Assembly: GCF_003577475.1 (NCBI RefSeq)
Contig: NZ_QPEP01000016.1
Coordinates: 36,912 to 100,911, forward strand
DNA length: 64,000 nt
Source: Salinibius halmophilus
GTDB taxonomy: Bacteria > Pseudomonadota > Gammaproteobacteria > Pseudomonadales > Natronospirillaceae
Direction: 5' to 3'
The translations under genes were made by a program, and so were the position numbers. Positions 28,384-37,704 of the stretch are shown piece after piece; position 1 is the stretch's first letter; the number at the start of each line of letters is the position of its first letter. The notes below the pieces were generated by a model, which worked only from the letters and a program-made list of their open reading frames with translations, did not search any database and was not told where the DNA came from.

Positions 28384-29355
28384 ATGAAACTTCAGCAGCT
28401 AAGATACATTTGGGAAGTTGCCCGCAATGATCTAAACGTCTCAGCGACCGCGCAGGTTTTGTATACCTCTCAACCAGGCATCAGCAAACAAATTCGTTTG
28501 CTAGAAGATGAGCTAGGCATTGAGATATTCGCGCGTTCGGGAAAACACCTAACTCGTATTACGCCTGCTGGCGAGGCGGTGCTGAAGATTGCTGGCGAAA
28601 TTCTGCAAAAAACCAATGATATTAAAGCCGTCGCCTCAGAATTTTCTAATCCGCGCCGCGGTGAATTGAGTATTGCCACAACACATACACAGGCGCGCTA
28701 CGCATTGCCAGAAATTATTGAGCAGTTTATTGCTGAGTTTCCTGATGTGAATTTGCATATGCACCAGGGTACGCCAATGCAAATTGCTGAGATGGCTGCC
28801 AAAGGCCAAGTTGATCTTGCGATTGCGACCGAAGCGATGGAGCACTTCTCCGATTTGGTGACGCTACCATGCTATCGCTGGAATCGGTCAATCATTGTGC
28901 CAAAAGGGCATCCACTGACACGGGTTCAGCCGCTAACACTCGAAGCAGTGGCTCAGTACCCAATTGTGACTTATGTCTTTGGCTTTACCGGTCGCTCTCA
29001 GCTAGATCAGGCGTTTCAATCTCGTGGCTTAGAAGAGAATGTTGTGTTCACTGCTGCCGACTCAGACGTGATTAAAACCTACGTCAAGCTTGGTTTGGGT
29101 GTGGGCATTGTGGCATCGATGGCTTGTGAAACCGTTGATGATGAGTTGGTTAGTATTCCGGCGGATCATTTGTTTGAAGAGAGTGTTACCCACATTGGTA
29201 TTCGTCGCGGTACCTTCTTGCGAGGCTTCGTTTATCGGTTTATGGAGATGTTTGCACCGCATTTGCAGAAGCAGCTGGTGGAGCAAGCGATGGAAACGCC
29301 TGCCAAAACAAGTGTTGCGCCACTGTTTGAACACGTAACCCTACCAAAGCACTAA
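28384..29355 (+). CDS. cysB: LysR-type regulator CysB
   Basis: A 323-residue transcription factor that activates sulfur assimilation genes and senses N-acetylserine/sulfate. The winged helix-turn-helix is in residues 1-60 (LQQLRYIWEV, VSATAQVLYTSQPGISKQIRLLEDELG). The effector domain starts with ATTHTQARYALP, which includes the threonines and glutamine that bind sulfate in CysB. Length is typical. The order cysB-thrH-pabB matches that of Pseudomonas. Confidence 0.95.
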   Translation: MKLQQLRYIWEVARNDLNVSATAQVLYTSQPGISKQIRLLEDELGIEIFARSGKHLTRITPAGEAVLKIAGEILQKTNDIKAVASEFSNPRRGELSIATTHTQARYALPEIIEQFIAEFPDVNLHMHQGTPMQIAEMAAKGQVDLAIATEAMEHFSDLVTLPCYRWNRSIIVPKGHPLTRVQPLTLEAVAQYPIVTYVFGFTGRSQLDQAFQSRGLEENVVFTAADSDVIKTYVKLGLGVGIVASMACETVDDELVSIPADHLFEESVTHIGIRRGTFLRGFVYRFMEMFAPHLQKQLVEQAMETPAKTSVAPLFEHVTLPKH

Positions 29356-29429
29356 AAGAATGATTGCACCGCCATGCGAATGCCGCTAGAGTTTCGCCGA
29401 TTTGTTCAAAATTCTATACGGAGTTTCGC

Positions 29430-30050
29430 ATGGAAATCGCATGCCTCGACCTTGAAGGTGTTTTAATCCCGGAAATCTGGATCAAGTTTGCCGAAAAAAC
29501 CGGTATTGACGCGCTCAAGGCCACCACGCGCGACATTTCAGACTACGACGAGCTGATGAAAATGCGCCTTGGCGTGTTGGAAGAGCACAATCTAGGCCTC
29601 AATGAAATTCAGGAAGTGATCGCCACGCTTGAGCCGCTGGAAGGCGCCAAGGAATTTGTTGATTGGTTGCGTGAGCGTTTCCAAGTGGTGATTTTATCGG
29701 ACACTTTCTATGAGTTTGCAGCCCCACTAATGAGGCAATTAGGCTACCCAACGCTGTTGTGTCACAAGTTGCAAGTGGAAGCGAACGGACGTGTGAGCGA
29801 TTACTTGTTACGTCAACCGGATCCAAAGCGCCAATCGATTAAAGCGTTTCATAGCTTGAAGTATCGCTGCATTGCAGCAGGTGATTCCTATAACGACACC
29901 ACCATGCTATCGGAAGCGGATGCAGGTATTTTGTTCCATGCACCACAAAATGTTATTGATGAGTTCCCGCAGTTCCCAGCGGTTCATACTTATGAAGATC
30001 TTAAGAAAGAATTTATCAAAGCAAGTGTGCGCGAGCTTAGTATCGACTAA
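29430..30050 (+). CDS. thrH: Phosphoserine phosphatase / homoserine phosphotransferase ThrH
   Basis: A 206-residue HAD-superfamily enzyme. The nucleophile motif is LDLEGV (residues 5-10), the second motif ILSDTF, and the metal-binding motif AAGDSYNDTTML. ThrH can dephosphorylate phosphoserine and move the phosphate to homoserine, bypassing thrB. ATG 29430 has ACGGAG nine bases upstream; the frame is open 22 codons earlier without support. It lies 74 nt after cysB. Confidence 0.93.
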   Translation: MEIACLDLEGVLIPEIWIKFAEKTGIDALKATTRDISDYDELMKMRLGVLEEHNLGLNEIQEVIATLEPLEGAKEFVDWLRERFQVVILSDTFYEFAAPLMRQLGYPTLLCHKLQVEANGRVSDYLLRQPDPKRQSIKAFHSLKYRCIAAGDSYNDTTMLSEADAGILFHAPQNVIDEFPQFPAVHTYEDLKKEFIKASVRELSID

Positions 30051-30058
30051 TTGCTCTC

Positions 30059-30080
30059 AAGCGGCTCAAACGAGCCGCTT
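30059..30080. terminator. Hairpin between convergent thrH and pabB
   Basis: AAGCGGCTC pairs perfectly with GAGCCGCTT around a 4-nt loop. No strong T-run follows on either side. It sits nine bases after the thrH stop and touches the pabB stop codon, so it probably serves both genes. Confidence 0.65.
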
Positions 30081-31392
30081 ATTCAAGCGCCTGCATTAGT
30101 TTGCGAATTTTGGCCAACGACTCCTCATACTCTTCGTTGGCATTTGAGTCATAGACAATCCCACCACCACCATTAACGGTTAGTTCTTTGCCATCCGCTT
30201 CCATTGTGCGAATCAAAATCGATGCATCCAAACGGCCATTCGCGGCATAATAAAAAAGTGAACCACAGTAGGCTGATCGGGGTTGTGCTTCGAGTTCATC
30301 AATTATTTCCATTGCTCGCCGCTTCGGTGCGCCAGTAATAGAACCACCCGGTGAGGCGCTAAATAAACAGTCAAGGGGGCTAACGTGCTTAGCTAGCTTA
30401 GCCGTTACAACGCTTACCATGTGGTGCACGTTACGATAGGACTCAAGCCCAAAAAGTGTAGGCACTGCCACTGAACCAGGTTCGGCTACTTTTCCTAGGT
30501 CGTTGCGTAACAAGTCTACGATCATTACATTTTCTGCTTTGTCTTTGCTGCTGACTAATAGCGCTTGTGCATTCGCTTGGTCTTGCTCGGCACTTGCAGA
30601 CCTCGGCCGTGTGCCTTTAATCGGGCGTGCTTCAACCTCTTTGTTTTCATTGATTCTTAGCAAGCGCTCTGGTGAAACAGACAGGATGCTATGGTGGCTG
30701 GTGGCAAAAAAACCAGAAAAAGGGCTGCCAACAGAGTTTCGTAAACGCTCATAGGCGCTGAGCAAGTCACCTTCATAGAGGGCGCGAAACGCCTGTGTTA
30801 GGTTAATCTGATAACAGTCGCCACTGACTAGGTATTCCTTTACTCGCTTGAACGCAGCTTGGTAGTCGCTTGCCTGCCAAGTACTCTGCCATGCTGAAGT
30901 TAGCTTAAAACTAGTGCGTTGGCATGGTTCTGTCGTTAGCGCGTTTTGGACTAGTTTGCGAGTGTTTGCTGAGCAAAATGGATGAAAGTAAAGCTGTGTT
31001 GTTTGATGTTTGTGATCTGTCACGATTGCCCAATCATACAGGCCAATCTCTAGCGTAGCGGCCTGGTCTGGCCACTTGCTGCTAATGTCCAATAACTCGT
31101 TGTTGTAGCGCAATAAGCCAACAAGGCCGCCGTTAAATGGCAGGTTGCACGTACTGTCCTTGGGCAGTTGTTCTTTAGCTAGAAAATCTGCCAGCTCGGC
31201 TAACGCAAATGAACCTTCGTCACTGCCTGTCAGTTTGCCAGCCTGCCATGTCCACCATTTTCGCGGCGCACAGGTGAGAATGTCATATCGGTTCTTCGGC
31301 CCATCTGCTTGAGCAGAGTCAAAAAAGGCAAGGTGGGGCAGGTGTGCTAACTGTTTTGCGAGTGGCAAAAGGGACGATTGGTAACTAAGCAT
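30079..31392 (-). CDS. pabB: Aminodeoxychorismate synthase component I
   Basis: A 437-residue chorismate-binding enzyme that makes 4-amino-4-deoxychorismate with glutamine-derived ammonia. Motifs include PIKGTRPRS, MIVDLLRNDLGKV, FSASPGGSITGAPKRRAMEIIDELE and RSAYCGSLFYY. The PIKGTRPR segment (lysine in place of the anthranilate synthase residue) favours PabB over TrpE. The start at 31392 has ATGAGG upstream; the frame is open 27 codons further. The lyase partner, pabC, is at 20096-20896. Confidence 0.92.
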   Translation of the reverse strand: MLSYQSSLLPLAKQLAHLPHLAFFDSAQADGPKNRYDILTCAPRKWWTWQAGKLTGSDEGSFALAELADFLAKEQLPKDSTCNLPFNGGLVGLLRYNNELLDISSKWPDQAATLEIGLYDWAIVTDHKHQTTQLYFHPFCSANTRKLVQNALTTEPCQRTSFKLTSAWQSTWQASDYQAAFKRVKEYLVSGDCYQINLTQAFRALYEGDLLSAYERLRNSVGSPFSGFFATSHHSILSVSPERLLRINENKEVEARPIKGTRPRSASAEQDQANAQALLVSSKDKAENVMIVDLLRNDLGKVAEPGSVAVPTLFGLESYRNVHHMVSVVTAKLAKHVSPLDCLFSASPGGSITGAPKRRAMEIIDELEAQPRSAYCGSLFYYAANGRLDASILIRTMEADGKELTVNGGGGIVYDSNANEEYEESLAKIRKLMQALE

Positions 31393-31601
31393 GGAAACCT
31401 CATAGATATTGGCTGCAAGTTTAACCAAGGTAGTGGCAAGCGTCGAGGTAGGCCGGTTAGGCGAAGCCAACATGATTGGAAATTTTACTTTGCCTGAAAG
31501 CGTCTACACTTAATTTATCGGTTCAAGTGATAACTGACACGCAATTGTCATCTTGGCTGAGCACAGTGATATGCATAGTCCTAGACAGAGGGGCGGTTAC
31601 G

Positions 31602-32183
31602 ATGATTGAAGACTTGCATCGTATTTGTTGGCGAATATCACCAACTAATAAGTCAGGGCAACCGACGGTGCAGTTGTCATTGGTGTTCGGCACCGATGTT
31701 GACTCCCATGGCGAAGAAATGCCACTCGATACAATTGTGGCGCAGCCAGATGAAATGGGCGAAATTGATCTCAGTGAAGCCGATCGTCGGCTACTAGCGC
31801 TGACCATGACGCACATGGTTGCTGGTGATGAGTCCGATATTATGGCGGCCGATAGCTCGATTGTGATCGACGCCATCCATGTTGTGGCAGCAGCCCGATT
31901 TGCCAAACCTATCCACCTATCTTTACCAAGCCATAGTCATCAATTCGTGCAACACGATGACTATGATCTACTAGATTTGATCGCTATCCCGAGTGATACC
32001 GAATACCCGCTCGCCGTTTTGCTTTTTATTGATAGCGTGTCTGCTGATGTTGTGTTGCTTGAAGATGCCCTGGTCAATGGCGAGTTGGTGCCAAAATATA
32101 ACCTTGTGACCATAGATCGAATGGATTTACGGCCAGCCGAGTTTGGCAATGTGTTTGGGCCAGATGATCAGCTAATGAATTAA
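31602..32183 (+). CDS. Hypothetical acidic protein
   Basis: I do not recognise this 193-residue protein. It is acidic, has no signal peptide or membrane segment, and shows alternating strand-like hydrophobic stretches (LDLIAIPSD, PLAVLLFIDSVSADVVLLEDAL). The start at 31602 follows a purine-rich AGAGGGG; the frame is open 42 codons upstream, overlapping the pabB promoter region. It ends 36 nt before phoH and may be co-transcribed with it. Confidence 0.6.
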   Translation: MIEDLHRICWRISPTNKSGQPTVQLSLVFGTDVDSHGEEMPLDTIVAQPDEMGEIDLSEADRRLLALTMTHMVAGDESDIMAADSSIVIDAIHVVAAARFAKPIHLSLPSHSHQFVQHDDYDLLDLIAIPSDTEYPLAVLLFIDSVSADVVLLEDALVNGELVPKYNLVTIDRMDLRPAEFGNVFGPDDQLMN

Positions 32184-32219
32184 GCCAAATTATATATTAA
32201 TAACAATAAGGAATGATCA

Positions 32220-33596
32220 ATGACTGAGCGAGCTCGCAAAATATTTGCCCTAGATACTAACGTACTGATTCATGACCCCAACGCGCTATACAACTTTGAA
32301 GAGCACGATGTCCTGATTCCAATGGTGGTGCTGGAAGAGCTCGATAAACTAAAAGTAGGCAGTAGTGCCGTAGCGGCGGACTGTCGCCAAGCCGTGCGCA
32401 CCATTGATAGCATTATTGGAGAGGCATCTCCGCGCGAGATTGCAGCTGGCGTTAGTATTGGGCCTAATCTTGGCACGCTCAGTATTCTTATGTACAGCGG
32501 CGACGCAAGTTTGCAGCTAACGGGCATGCCAGAGCACGTGAATGACAATAAAATCATTGCCGACCTGTTGGCCATCCAGAAAAAGCGCAGTAATCGAAAG
32601 TTAGTCTTGGTTACAAAAGATATCAATATGCGCTTGAAGGCCAAAGGCTGTGGATTAGAAGCAGAGGATTATCATAACGATCAGCTGGTAAGCGACATTG
32701 ACCGACTCACCACAGGCTATGTACGAGTAGCAGGCAGTTTTTGGGAAAAGCTTGATGCAATCGAGCCACAGCAAGTGTCGGGTGAGCGAACGCATAGACT
32801 GGCGCGCGATATGCTAGAGCAAGTAATAGGCGGACCGGCCTATGTGAATCAGTTTATTCTTGATGATAAAGAGTTTATTGGTCGCGTGCTGACCAGCGAA
32901 GATCAGGTGGAGCTGGAGTTACTAAACACCGGTTTGCTAATGAAACAGCATGCTTGGGGATTATCGCCGCGCGATATCTATCAGGCGATGTCGATGTATT
33001 TGATGTTAGACCCAGATGTTGATTTGGTTACCCTCAATGGCCCAGCAGGTAGTGGCAAAACCATCATTGCCTTAGCTTGTGCGCTTGAGTTAGCGGTAGA
33101 GCAAAAACAGTTTAAACGTATTTTGGCAACGCGAAGTGTACGTGGATTGGATGAAGACATCGGATTTTTGCCCGGCAGTGAAACCGAAAAAATGACGCCT
33201 TGGTTGGGTGCATTTACCGATAACCTGGAAGCCTTGCATGCTGAGGATTACGACCCGAGCTCTTCTGAACACTATGTTGGTGCCAATGTGCCGCTACAAT
33301 TCAAAGCATTAAACTTTGTTCGTGGGCGCAGCTTTCAGCAAACATTCTTAATTGTTGATGAAGCGCAAAACCTCACGCCACACCAAATCAAAACCATTAT
33401 CACGCGTGCGGGTGAAGGCACTAAAGTCGTTTGCCTGGGGAACTTGGCACAAATAGATACCCCCTACCTCGGTGCACTCAGTTCTGGATTGACCTATATG
33501 GCAGAGCGCTTTAAAGGGTTTCAACATGGTGCGTCTGTGACATTGCAAGGTGTGTCACGCTCACGTTTAGCCGCATTTGCCGAGGCAAATTTGTAG
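32220..33596 (+). CDS. PIN-PhoH fusion protein (PhoH2/YlaK type)
   Basis: A 458-residue fusion. The N-terminal PIN nuclease domain (about 1-150) has ALDTNVLIHDP with the first acidic residue at Asp12 and VVLEELDKLK. The C-terminal PhoH ATPase domain (about 250-455) has Walker A GPAGSGKT and Walker B LIVDEAQNLTP. Proteins of this design act as ATP-driven, sequence-specific RNA nucleases and are toxins in mycobacteria. Here it is a single-copy chromosomal gene without an obvious antitoxin, unless the small acidic protein upstream plays that part. Confidence 0.92.
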   Translation: MTERARKIFALDTNVLIHDPNALYNFEEHDVLIPMVVLEELDKLKVGSSAVAADCRQAVRTIDSIIGEASPREIAAGVSIGPNLGTLSILMYSGDASLQLTGMPEHVNDNKIIADLLAIQKKRSNRKLVLVTKDINMRLKAKGCGLEAEDYHNDQLVSDIDRLTTGYVRVAGSFWEKLDAIEPQQVSGERTHRLARDMLEQVIGGPAYVNQFILDDKEFIGRVLTSEDQVELELLNTGLLMKQHAWGLSPRDIYQAMSMYLMLDPDVDLVTLNGPAGSGKTIIALACALELAVEQKQFKRILATRSVRGLDEDIGFLPGSETEKMTPWLGAFTDNLEALHAEDYDPSSSEHYVGANVPLQFKALNFVRGRSFQQTFLIVDEAQNLTPHQIKTIITRAGEGTKVVCLGNLAQIDTPYLGALSSGLTYMAERFKGFQHGASVTLQGVSRSRLAAFAEANL

Positions 33597-33730
33597 CTGG
33601 CCTAACCAAAGGTTTAATGCTGGTTGGCTAATAATAAATTTCTAATTAAATTGGTGTAAAAAACCGGTTTCAAGATTGTTCGAAGTGCGCTTGTTGGGTT
33701 AGTATCAACCTGCTGCGACACGAGGTAGTT

Positions 33731-34378
33731 ATGATAAAAGTTGCGATTGTTGACGATCACGAGTTAGTCCGTTGCGGTTTGCGCCGGCTATTGGATGACA
33801 GTGATGGTATCGAGGTCGTTGCTGAAGGAACCAGCGGTGAAGACGCTTACCACATTGCGCGCGAAAAAACGCCAAATGTGATGTTACTAGACTTGAAATT
33901 GGAAGGTATTTCAGGTTTGGAAGCCACCCGAAAAATAGTACAAAGCTACCCAGATGTTCGGGTAGTTATGCTTACTGCCTGTAGTGATGATACCTATCCG
34001 TCGCGCCTAATTAAGGCTGGAGCGCAAGGCTATCTTACCAAAGGCTGCGAGTTTGATGAGGTACTGGTAGCAATCAAGAATGTTGCTAGCGGCAAACGGT
34101 ATATCACAGCGGATGTTGCCCAGCAGTTAGCGCTAGAAAGCATGAACCCAGATGGTGGCGGGTCGCCGTTTGCGCAGCTTTCTGAGCGCGAGTTGGAAGT
34201 TGCAACAATGATTGCGCGAGGCGAGCGAGTGAGCGCTATATCTGACAGATTGTCGCTCAGCCCTAAAACAATTAATACCTACCGGTATCGAATATTTGAT
34301 AAACTGAGCGTCAGCGGCGACGTTGAGTTAACTCACCTAACGATTCGCCATGGATTAATTGACCCTACTGATTACTAA
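33731..34378 (+). CDS. uvrY: Response regulator UvrY/GacA
   Basis: A 215-residue NarL/FixJ-type regulator. The receiver domain has the acidic pair DDH, phospho-acceptor Asp54 (MLLDLKLEG) and the conserved lysine in YLTKGC. The LuxR-type helix-turn-helix follows (LSERELEVATMIARGE, LSPKTINTYRYRI). With the BarA/GacS kinase it drives csrB-type small RNAs and so opposes CsrA. The order uvrY-uvrC-pgsA is conserved across gammaproteobacteria. Its stop overlaps uvrC by one base. Confidence 0.95.
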   Translation: MIKVAIVDDHELVRCGLRRLLDDSDGIEVVAEGTSGEDAYHIAREKTPNVMLLDLKLEGISGLEATRKIVQSYPDVRVVMLTACSDDTYPSRLIKAGAQGYLTKGCEFDEVLVAIKNVASGKRYITADVAQQLALESMNPDGGGSPFAQLSERELEVATMIARGERVSAISDRLSLSPKTINTYRYRIFDKLSVSGDVELTHLTIRHGLIDPTDY

Positions 34379-36210
34379 TGCCACACCCTGATTTTGATGC
34401 CAAGGCGTTTTTGACTTCGGTCACCACGCGCCCTGGCGTTTACATTATGCACGACGAAACGAGTGACGTGCTTTATGTCGGTAAGGCAAAAAACCTTAAA
34501 AATCGTTTATCCAGTTACTTTCGCGCTCGCGGCTTAAATAATAAAACTGTCGCGTTAGTGAGTAAAATCCATCATATCGATGTCACCGTTACCCACAGCG
34601 AAACCGAAGCCTTGCTTTTAGAGCAAACGCTTATTAAGAAGTACCGCCCGCCATACAACATTTTGTTAATTGATGGTAAATCCTATCCCTATCTATATTT
34701 GTCGACCGAGCACCGGGCTCCTGGGATTTTCCTACATCGTGGATCGCGAAAAAAACGCGGACGCTACTTTGGCCCATTTCCCAATACCTATGCAGTACGC
34801 GAAAGCCTAACTGTGCTGCAACGTGCATTTCAGTTGCGCGACTGCCAAGACTCAGTATTTGACCAGCGCCGACGCCCGTGCATGCAATACCAAATCAAAC
34901 GATGCACCGCGCCCTGTGTTAACAAAATTAGCGATGCCGATTATCAAGCAACGGTTGCCGATGCAATCGACTTTCTCGAAGGGCGAAATCAAGCATTATT
35001 CGAGCGGTTAGAAGCCAAAATGCAAGATAAAGTAGCGGCACTCAAGTTTGAAGAGGCGGCGACCATTCGAGATCAAATTCTGTATTTGCGTAAAGTACAA
35101 GAAGATCAAAATGTAGCAGGTAAACAGGGTGAGGTGGATGTTTTTGCGCTAGAGTTTCAGCCGCATGGTGCATGCCTACATTGGTTAATGGTACGCAAGG
35201 GCCGAGTAGTGGGCTCGCGGTCGTTTTTCCCAAAAATTGGCCTGCATGATGACAAGTCGGAGCTGTTTGGCCAGTTTATCGGCCAGTTCTATTTGGCATC
35301 CGAGCGACCAGACTTACCAGATGAAATAATAACTGCCTCTGAAGTAGCAGATGCCAGTGACATCGAGGATGCCATATTCGAGCTTCACCAAAAACGCATT
35401 GCAATACGCCACAGTGTTCGCAAAGAGCGCGCGCGCTGGCAAGAGCTGGCGCAAACCAATGCACAAGAGCAGTTGGCCATGCATCTAGCAAAAAAAGAGA
35501 CCATGGCTGGGCGCTTCGTTGCTCTGCAGCAGGCGCTAAAACTAGAGCGGCTGCCGCAGCGATTAGAGTGTTTTGATATCTCGCACACTATGGGGGAAGA
35601 GACCAAAGCATCTTGCGTGGTGTTCACTCCAGATGGCCCAGATAAGCGCCAATATCGGCAAATGAACATTACTGGTATTACCGGGGGCGACGATTATGCC
35701 GCGATGGCACAAGCTATTGAGCGGCGGATAAAGCGCTTACAAAAAGAAGACCGCCCATTGCCTGATTTGCTAGTGGTTGATGGTGGTAAGGGGCAAATGA
35801 ACCAAACCATTGCGCAATTAGAAACACTTGGCGTGAGAAATCAGGTAAGATTGCTCGCCATTGCCAAAGGCGTGACCCGAAAGCCCGGTTTCGAAACCCT
35901 ATACTTGGATACGCCGACGGTAGAAATTATGTTGCCGGGGCATTCGCCAGCGCTGCACTTGATTCAGCATATTCGTGATGAGTCACATCGGTTTGCGATA
36001 AGTGGTCATCGCAAAGCGCGAGACCAAAAGCGCTCGCAGTCGCTGCTTGAGCAGATACCTGGGGTTGGCCCAGCAAGGCGTAAGGCAATCATTCGCCACT
36101 TTGGCAGTGTGCACGGTTTAAAAGGCGCCTCCCTAAGAGAGATTGAGCGCGTAGAAGGGGTGAGTTCGAAGCTTGCCGAACAAATTTATCAGTATATAAA
36201 CAGTCATTAG
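34378..36210 (+). CDS. uvrC: Excinuclease ABC subunit C
   Basis: A 610-residue nucleotide-excision repair endonuclease that makes both cuts around a UvrB-bound lesion. The GIY-YIG domain is at the N-terminus ([19 protein letters not shown]), the UVR helix in the middle (EARIRD-like [15 protein letters not shown]), the RNase H-like domain has CFDISHTMG and [10 protein letters not shown], and two helix-hairpin-helix motifs end the protein ([13 protein letters not shown]). Length is typical. Confidence 0.96.
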   Translation: MPHPDFDAKAFLTSVTTRPGVYIMHDETSDVLYVGKAKNLKNRLSSYFRARGLNNKTVALVSKIHHIDVTVTHSETEALLLEQTLIKKYRPPYNILLIDGKSYPYLYLSTEHRAPGIFLHRGSRKKRGRYFGPFPNTYAVRESLTVLQRAFQLRDCQDSVFDQRRRPCMQYQIKRCTAPCVNKISDADYQATVADAIDFLEGRNQALFERLEAKMQDKVAALKFEEAATIRDQILYLRKVQEDQNVAGKQGEVDVFALEFQPHGACLHWLMVRKGRVVGSRSFFPKIGLHDDKSELFGQFIGQFYLASERPDLPDEIITASEVADASDIEDAIFELHQKRIAIRHSVRKERARWQELAQTNAQEQLAMHLAKKETMAGRFVALQQALKLERLPQRLECFDISHTMGEETKASCVVFTPDGPDKRQYRQMNITGITGGDDYAAMAQAIERRIKRLQKEDRPLPDLLVVDGGKGQMNQTIAQLETLGVRNQVRLLAIAKGVTRKPGFETLYLDTPTVEIMLPGHSPALHLIQHIRDESHRFAISGHRKARDQKRSQSLLEQIPGVGPARRKAIIRHFGSVHGLKGASLREIERVEGVSSKLAEQIYQYINSH

Positions 36211-36220
36211 TGGAGTTTTC

Positions 36221-36796
36221 ATGACGTTGCCAAATTTCCTCACGTTGATGCGAGTCGTAATGATCCCGTTCACCGTGGGTGTATTTTATTTGCCATTTAT
36301 CTGGGCGCCCTTGCTTGCTTGTGCGTTGTTCACCATCGCGGCCATTACTGACTGGTTCGATGGCTACCTAGCTCGCAAGTGGAACCAGAGCACCCCATTT
36401 GGCGCCTTTTTAGATCCTGTTGCCGATAAGCTTATTGTTGCGGCATCGCTTGTTGTATTGGTTGAGTTCTTCGCTAGCCCTTGGTTAACCATTCCAGCGA
36501 TTATTATTATTAGCCGTGAAATTACCATCACAGCACTGCGCGAATGGATGGCGCAAGTTGGTAAACGTGCCAATGTGGCGGTGTCGATGATTGGTAAAAT
36601 TAAAACAACATTCCAGATGATTGCGATCGGTGTTTTACTGGCCACTCCCGCGCATTCGGCAATATTCGCTATCCCGTTTGCTAACTGGCTGCCTTGGCTT
36701 GGTTTGGGCCTGTTGCAAGTGGCGGCAGTGCTAACGCTTTGGTCGATGTTTGTCTATCTAAGAGCGGCATTGCCTATTTTACTGCCAAAAGAGTAA
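36221..36796 (+). CDS. pgsA: CDP-diacylglycerol-glycerol-3-phosphate phosphatidyltransferase
   Basis: A 191-residue membrane enzyme of phosphatidylglycerol synthesis. The CDP-alcohol phosphotransferase motif DGX2ARX8GX3DX3D is read in [13 protein letters not shown] and [10 protein letters not shown]. Four to six transmembrane helices are predicted. It lies 10 nt after uvrC and is the last gene of the operon before the tRNA cluster. Confidence 0.95.
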   Translation: MTLPNFLTLMRVVMIPFTVGVFYLPFIWAPLLACALFTIAAITDWFDGYLARKWNQSTPFGAFLDPVADKLIVAASLVVLVEFFASPWLTIPAIIIISREITITALREWMAQVGKRANVAVSMIGKIKTTFQMIAIGVLLATPAHSAIFAIPFANWLPWLGLGLLQVAAVLTLWSMFVYLRAALPILLPKE

Positions 36797-36897
36797 CCCC
36801 TAGGCGTGACTGGCTTAAAAGTTGTGCTATAAAAAAGTACAAAAACTGACCAAATATAAAATATTCCTTTAAAAATCAAAAAGTTAGAGAAAAGTGG

Positions 36898-36925
36898 TTG
36901 ACGTAGGAGAAAAGATCATTAATAT
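36898..36925 (+). promoter_or_regulatory. Promoter of the tRNA operon
   Basis: A -35 box TTGACG (36898-36903), 16-nt spacer and -10 box TAATAT (36920-36925) lie 18 nt before the first tRNA. This is a strong sigma-70 match, in an A+T-rich upstream region that may act as an UP element. Confidence 0.7.
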
Positions 36926-36943
36926 ACGCAACCACATTGAGGC

Positions 36944-37018
36944 GCGGGAATAGCTCAGTGGTAGAGCACAACCTTGCCAAGGTTGGGGTCGCGAGTTCGA
37001 ATCTCGTTTCCCGCTCCA
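36944..37018 (+). tRNA. tRNA-Gly (GCC)
   Basis: 75 nt including encoded CCA. The acceptor stem GCGGGAA pairs with TTCCCGC, the anticodon loop is CTTGCCAAG with GCC at 36976-36978, and the T loop is GTTCGAATC. It is first of three tRNAs and belongs to the same operon as tRNA-Cys and tRNA-Leu. Confidence 0.97.
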
Positions 37019-37031
37019 AACTCAATGATAT

Positions 37032-37105
37032 GGCTGGATGGCAGAGTGGTTATGCAGCGGATTGCAAATCCGTGGACGCCGGTTCGATTCCGACTCCAGC
37101 CTCCA
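37032..37105 (+). tRNA. tRNA-Cys (GCA)
   Basis: 74 nt including encoded CCA. The acceptor stem GGCTGGA pairs with TCCAGCC, the anticodon loop ATTGCAAAT carries GCA, and the T loop is GTTCGATTC. It lies 13 nt after tRNA-Gly. Confidence 0.97.
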
Positions 37106-37108
37106 TCT

Positions 37109-37195
37109 GCCCGGATGGCGAAATTGGTAGACGCAAGGGACTTAAAATCCCTCGGTGGTAACACCGTGCCGGTTCAAGTCCGGCTCCGGGCACCA
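37109..37195 (+). tRNA. tRNA-Leu (TAA)
   Basis: 87 nt including encoded CCA. The acceptor stem GCCCGGA pairs with TCCGGGC, the anticodon loop ACTTAAAAT carries TAA, and a long variable arm (CTCGGTGGTAACACCG) marks it as a class II tRNA. It starts three bases after tRNA-Cys. Confidence 0.97.
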
Positions 37196-37221
37196 TTCAA
37201 GCTTTGAGCTTGAAAGCAATT

Positions 37222-37254
37222 AACCCCACATGATTCGTCATTGTGGGGTTTTTT
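37222..37254 (+). terminator. Terminator of the tRNA operon
   Basis: AACCCCACA pairs with TGTGGGGTT around an 11-nt loop and is followed by TTTT. Confidence 0.9.
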
Positions 37255-37326
37255 GTATCTTAAGGTTTTTCATAGCTTGTCCCTCATCGACTAAACTTAA
37301 CCAAGTGTCTGGTGACGGGTGAGTAT

Positions 37327-37704
37327 ATGGCCAACCTAGTGTTGTTAGATGTATTAGAAGCATTTCTCGACTCTGCTGGCAAAGCGTCTGAGAGTTTTCC
37401 GCAAGTGTCCGTTACAGTTGTTGTGCAAGGGCAGGTGATTTCGGGGTCTTTGGTTCACCCTATAGAATACTTTGCAGACATGCAGGCGCTAGTAGGCGAG
37501 GGGGCGAATAATATGATTAGCGCTCGCTTTGAGGCGATGTCGGCGAAGTTAAATAACCATTTGCAAACTAGCCATCTTGATAGTGTATTTCTAAAAGACG
37601 TGCGCTTGGTTTTTGGTCAGCACGTTGAATATTTGCCTGCCATGGAAGTAAGGCGTGATGCCATTGAAAGTATCGCGCTAGGCGAGTTGGCGATCTGGCA
37701 TTAA
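37327..37704 (+). CDS. Hypothetical protein
   Basis: I do not recognise this 125-residue soluble protein. It has a helix at the start (LVLLDVLEAFLDSAGKA), then strand-like segments with GQVISGSLVHPIEYF and a C-terminal stretch VFLKDVRLVFGQ. GGGTGAG precedes ATG 37327. Its last 27 nt overlap the convergent PLP-enzyme gene. No partner gene suggests a role. Confidence 0.55.
   Translation: MANLVLLDVLEAFLDSAGKASESFPQVSVTVVVQGQVISGSLVHPIEYFADMQALVGEGANNMISARFEAMSAKLNNHLQTSHLDSVFLKDVRLVFGQHVEYLPAMEVRRDAIESIALGELAIWH

Noticed and set aside
36937..37207. Several open frames of 69-77 codons on both strands
   Set aside because: They cover the three tRNA genes and are not coding.
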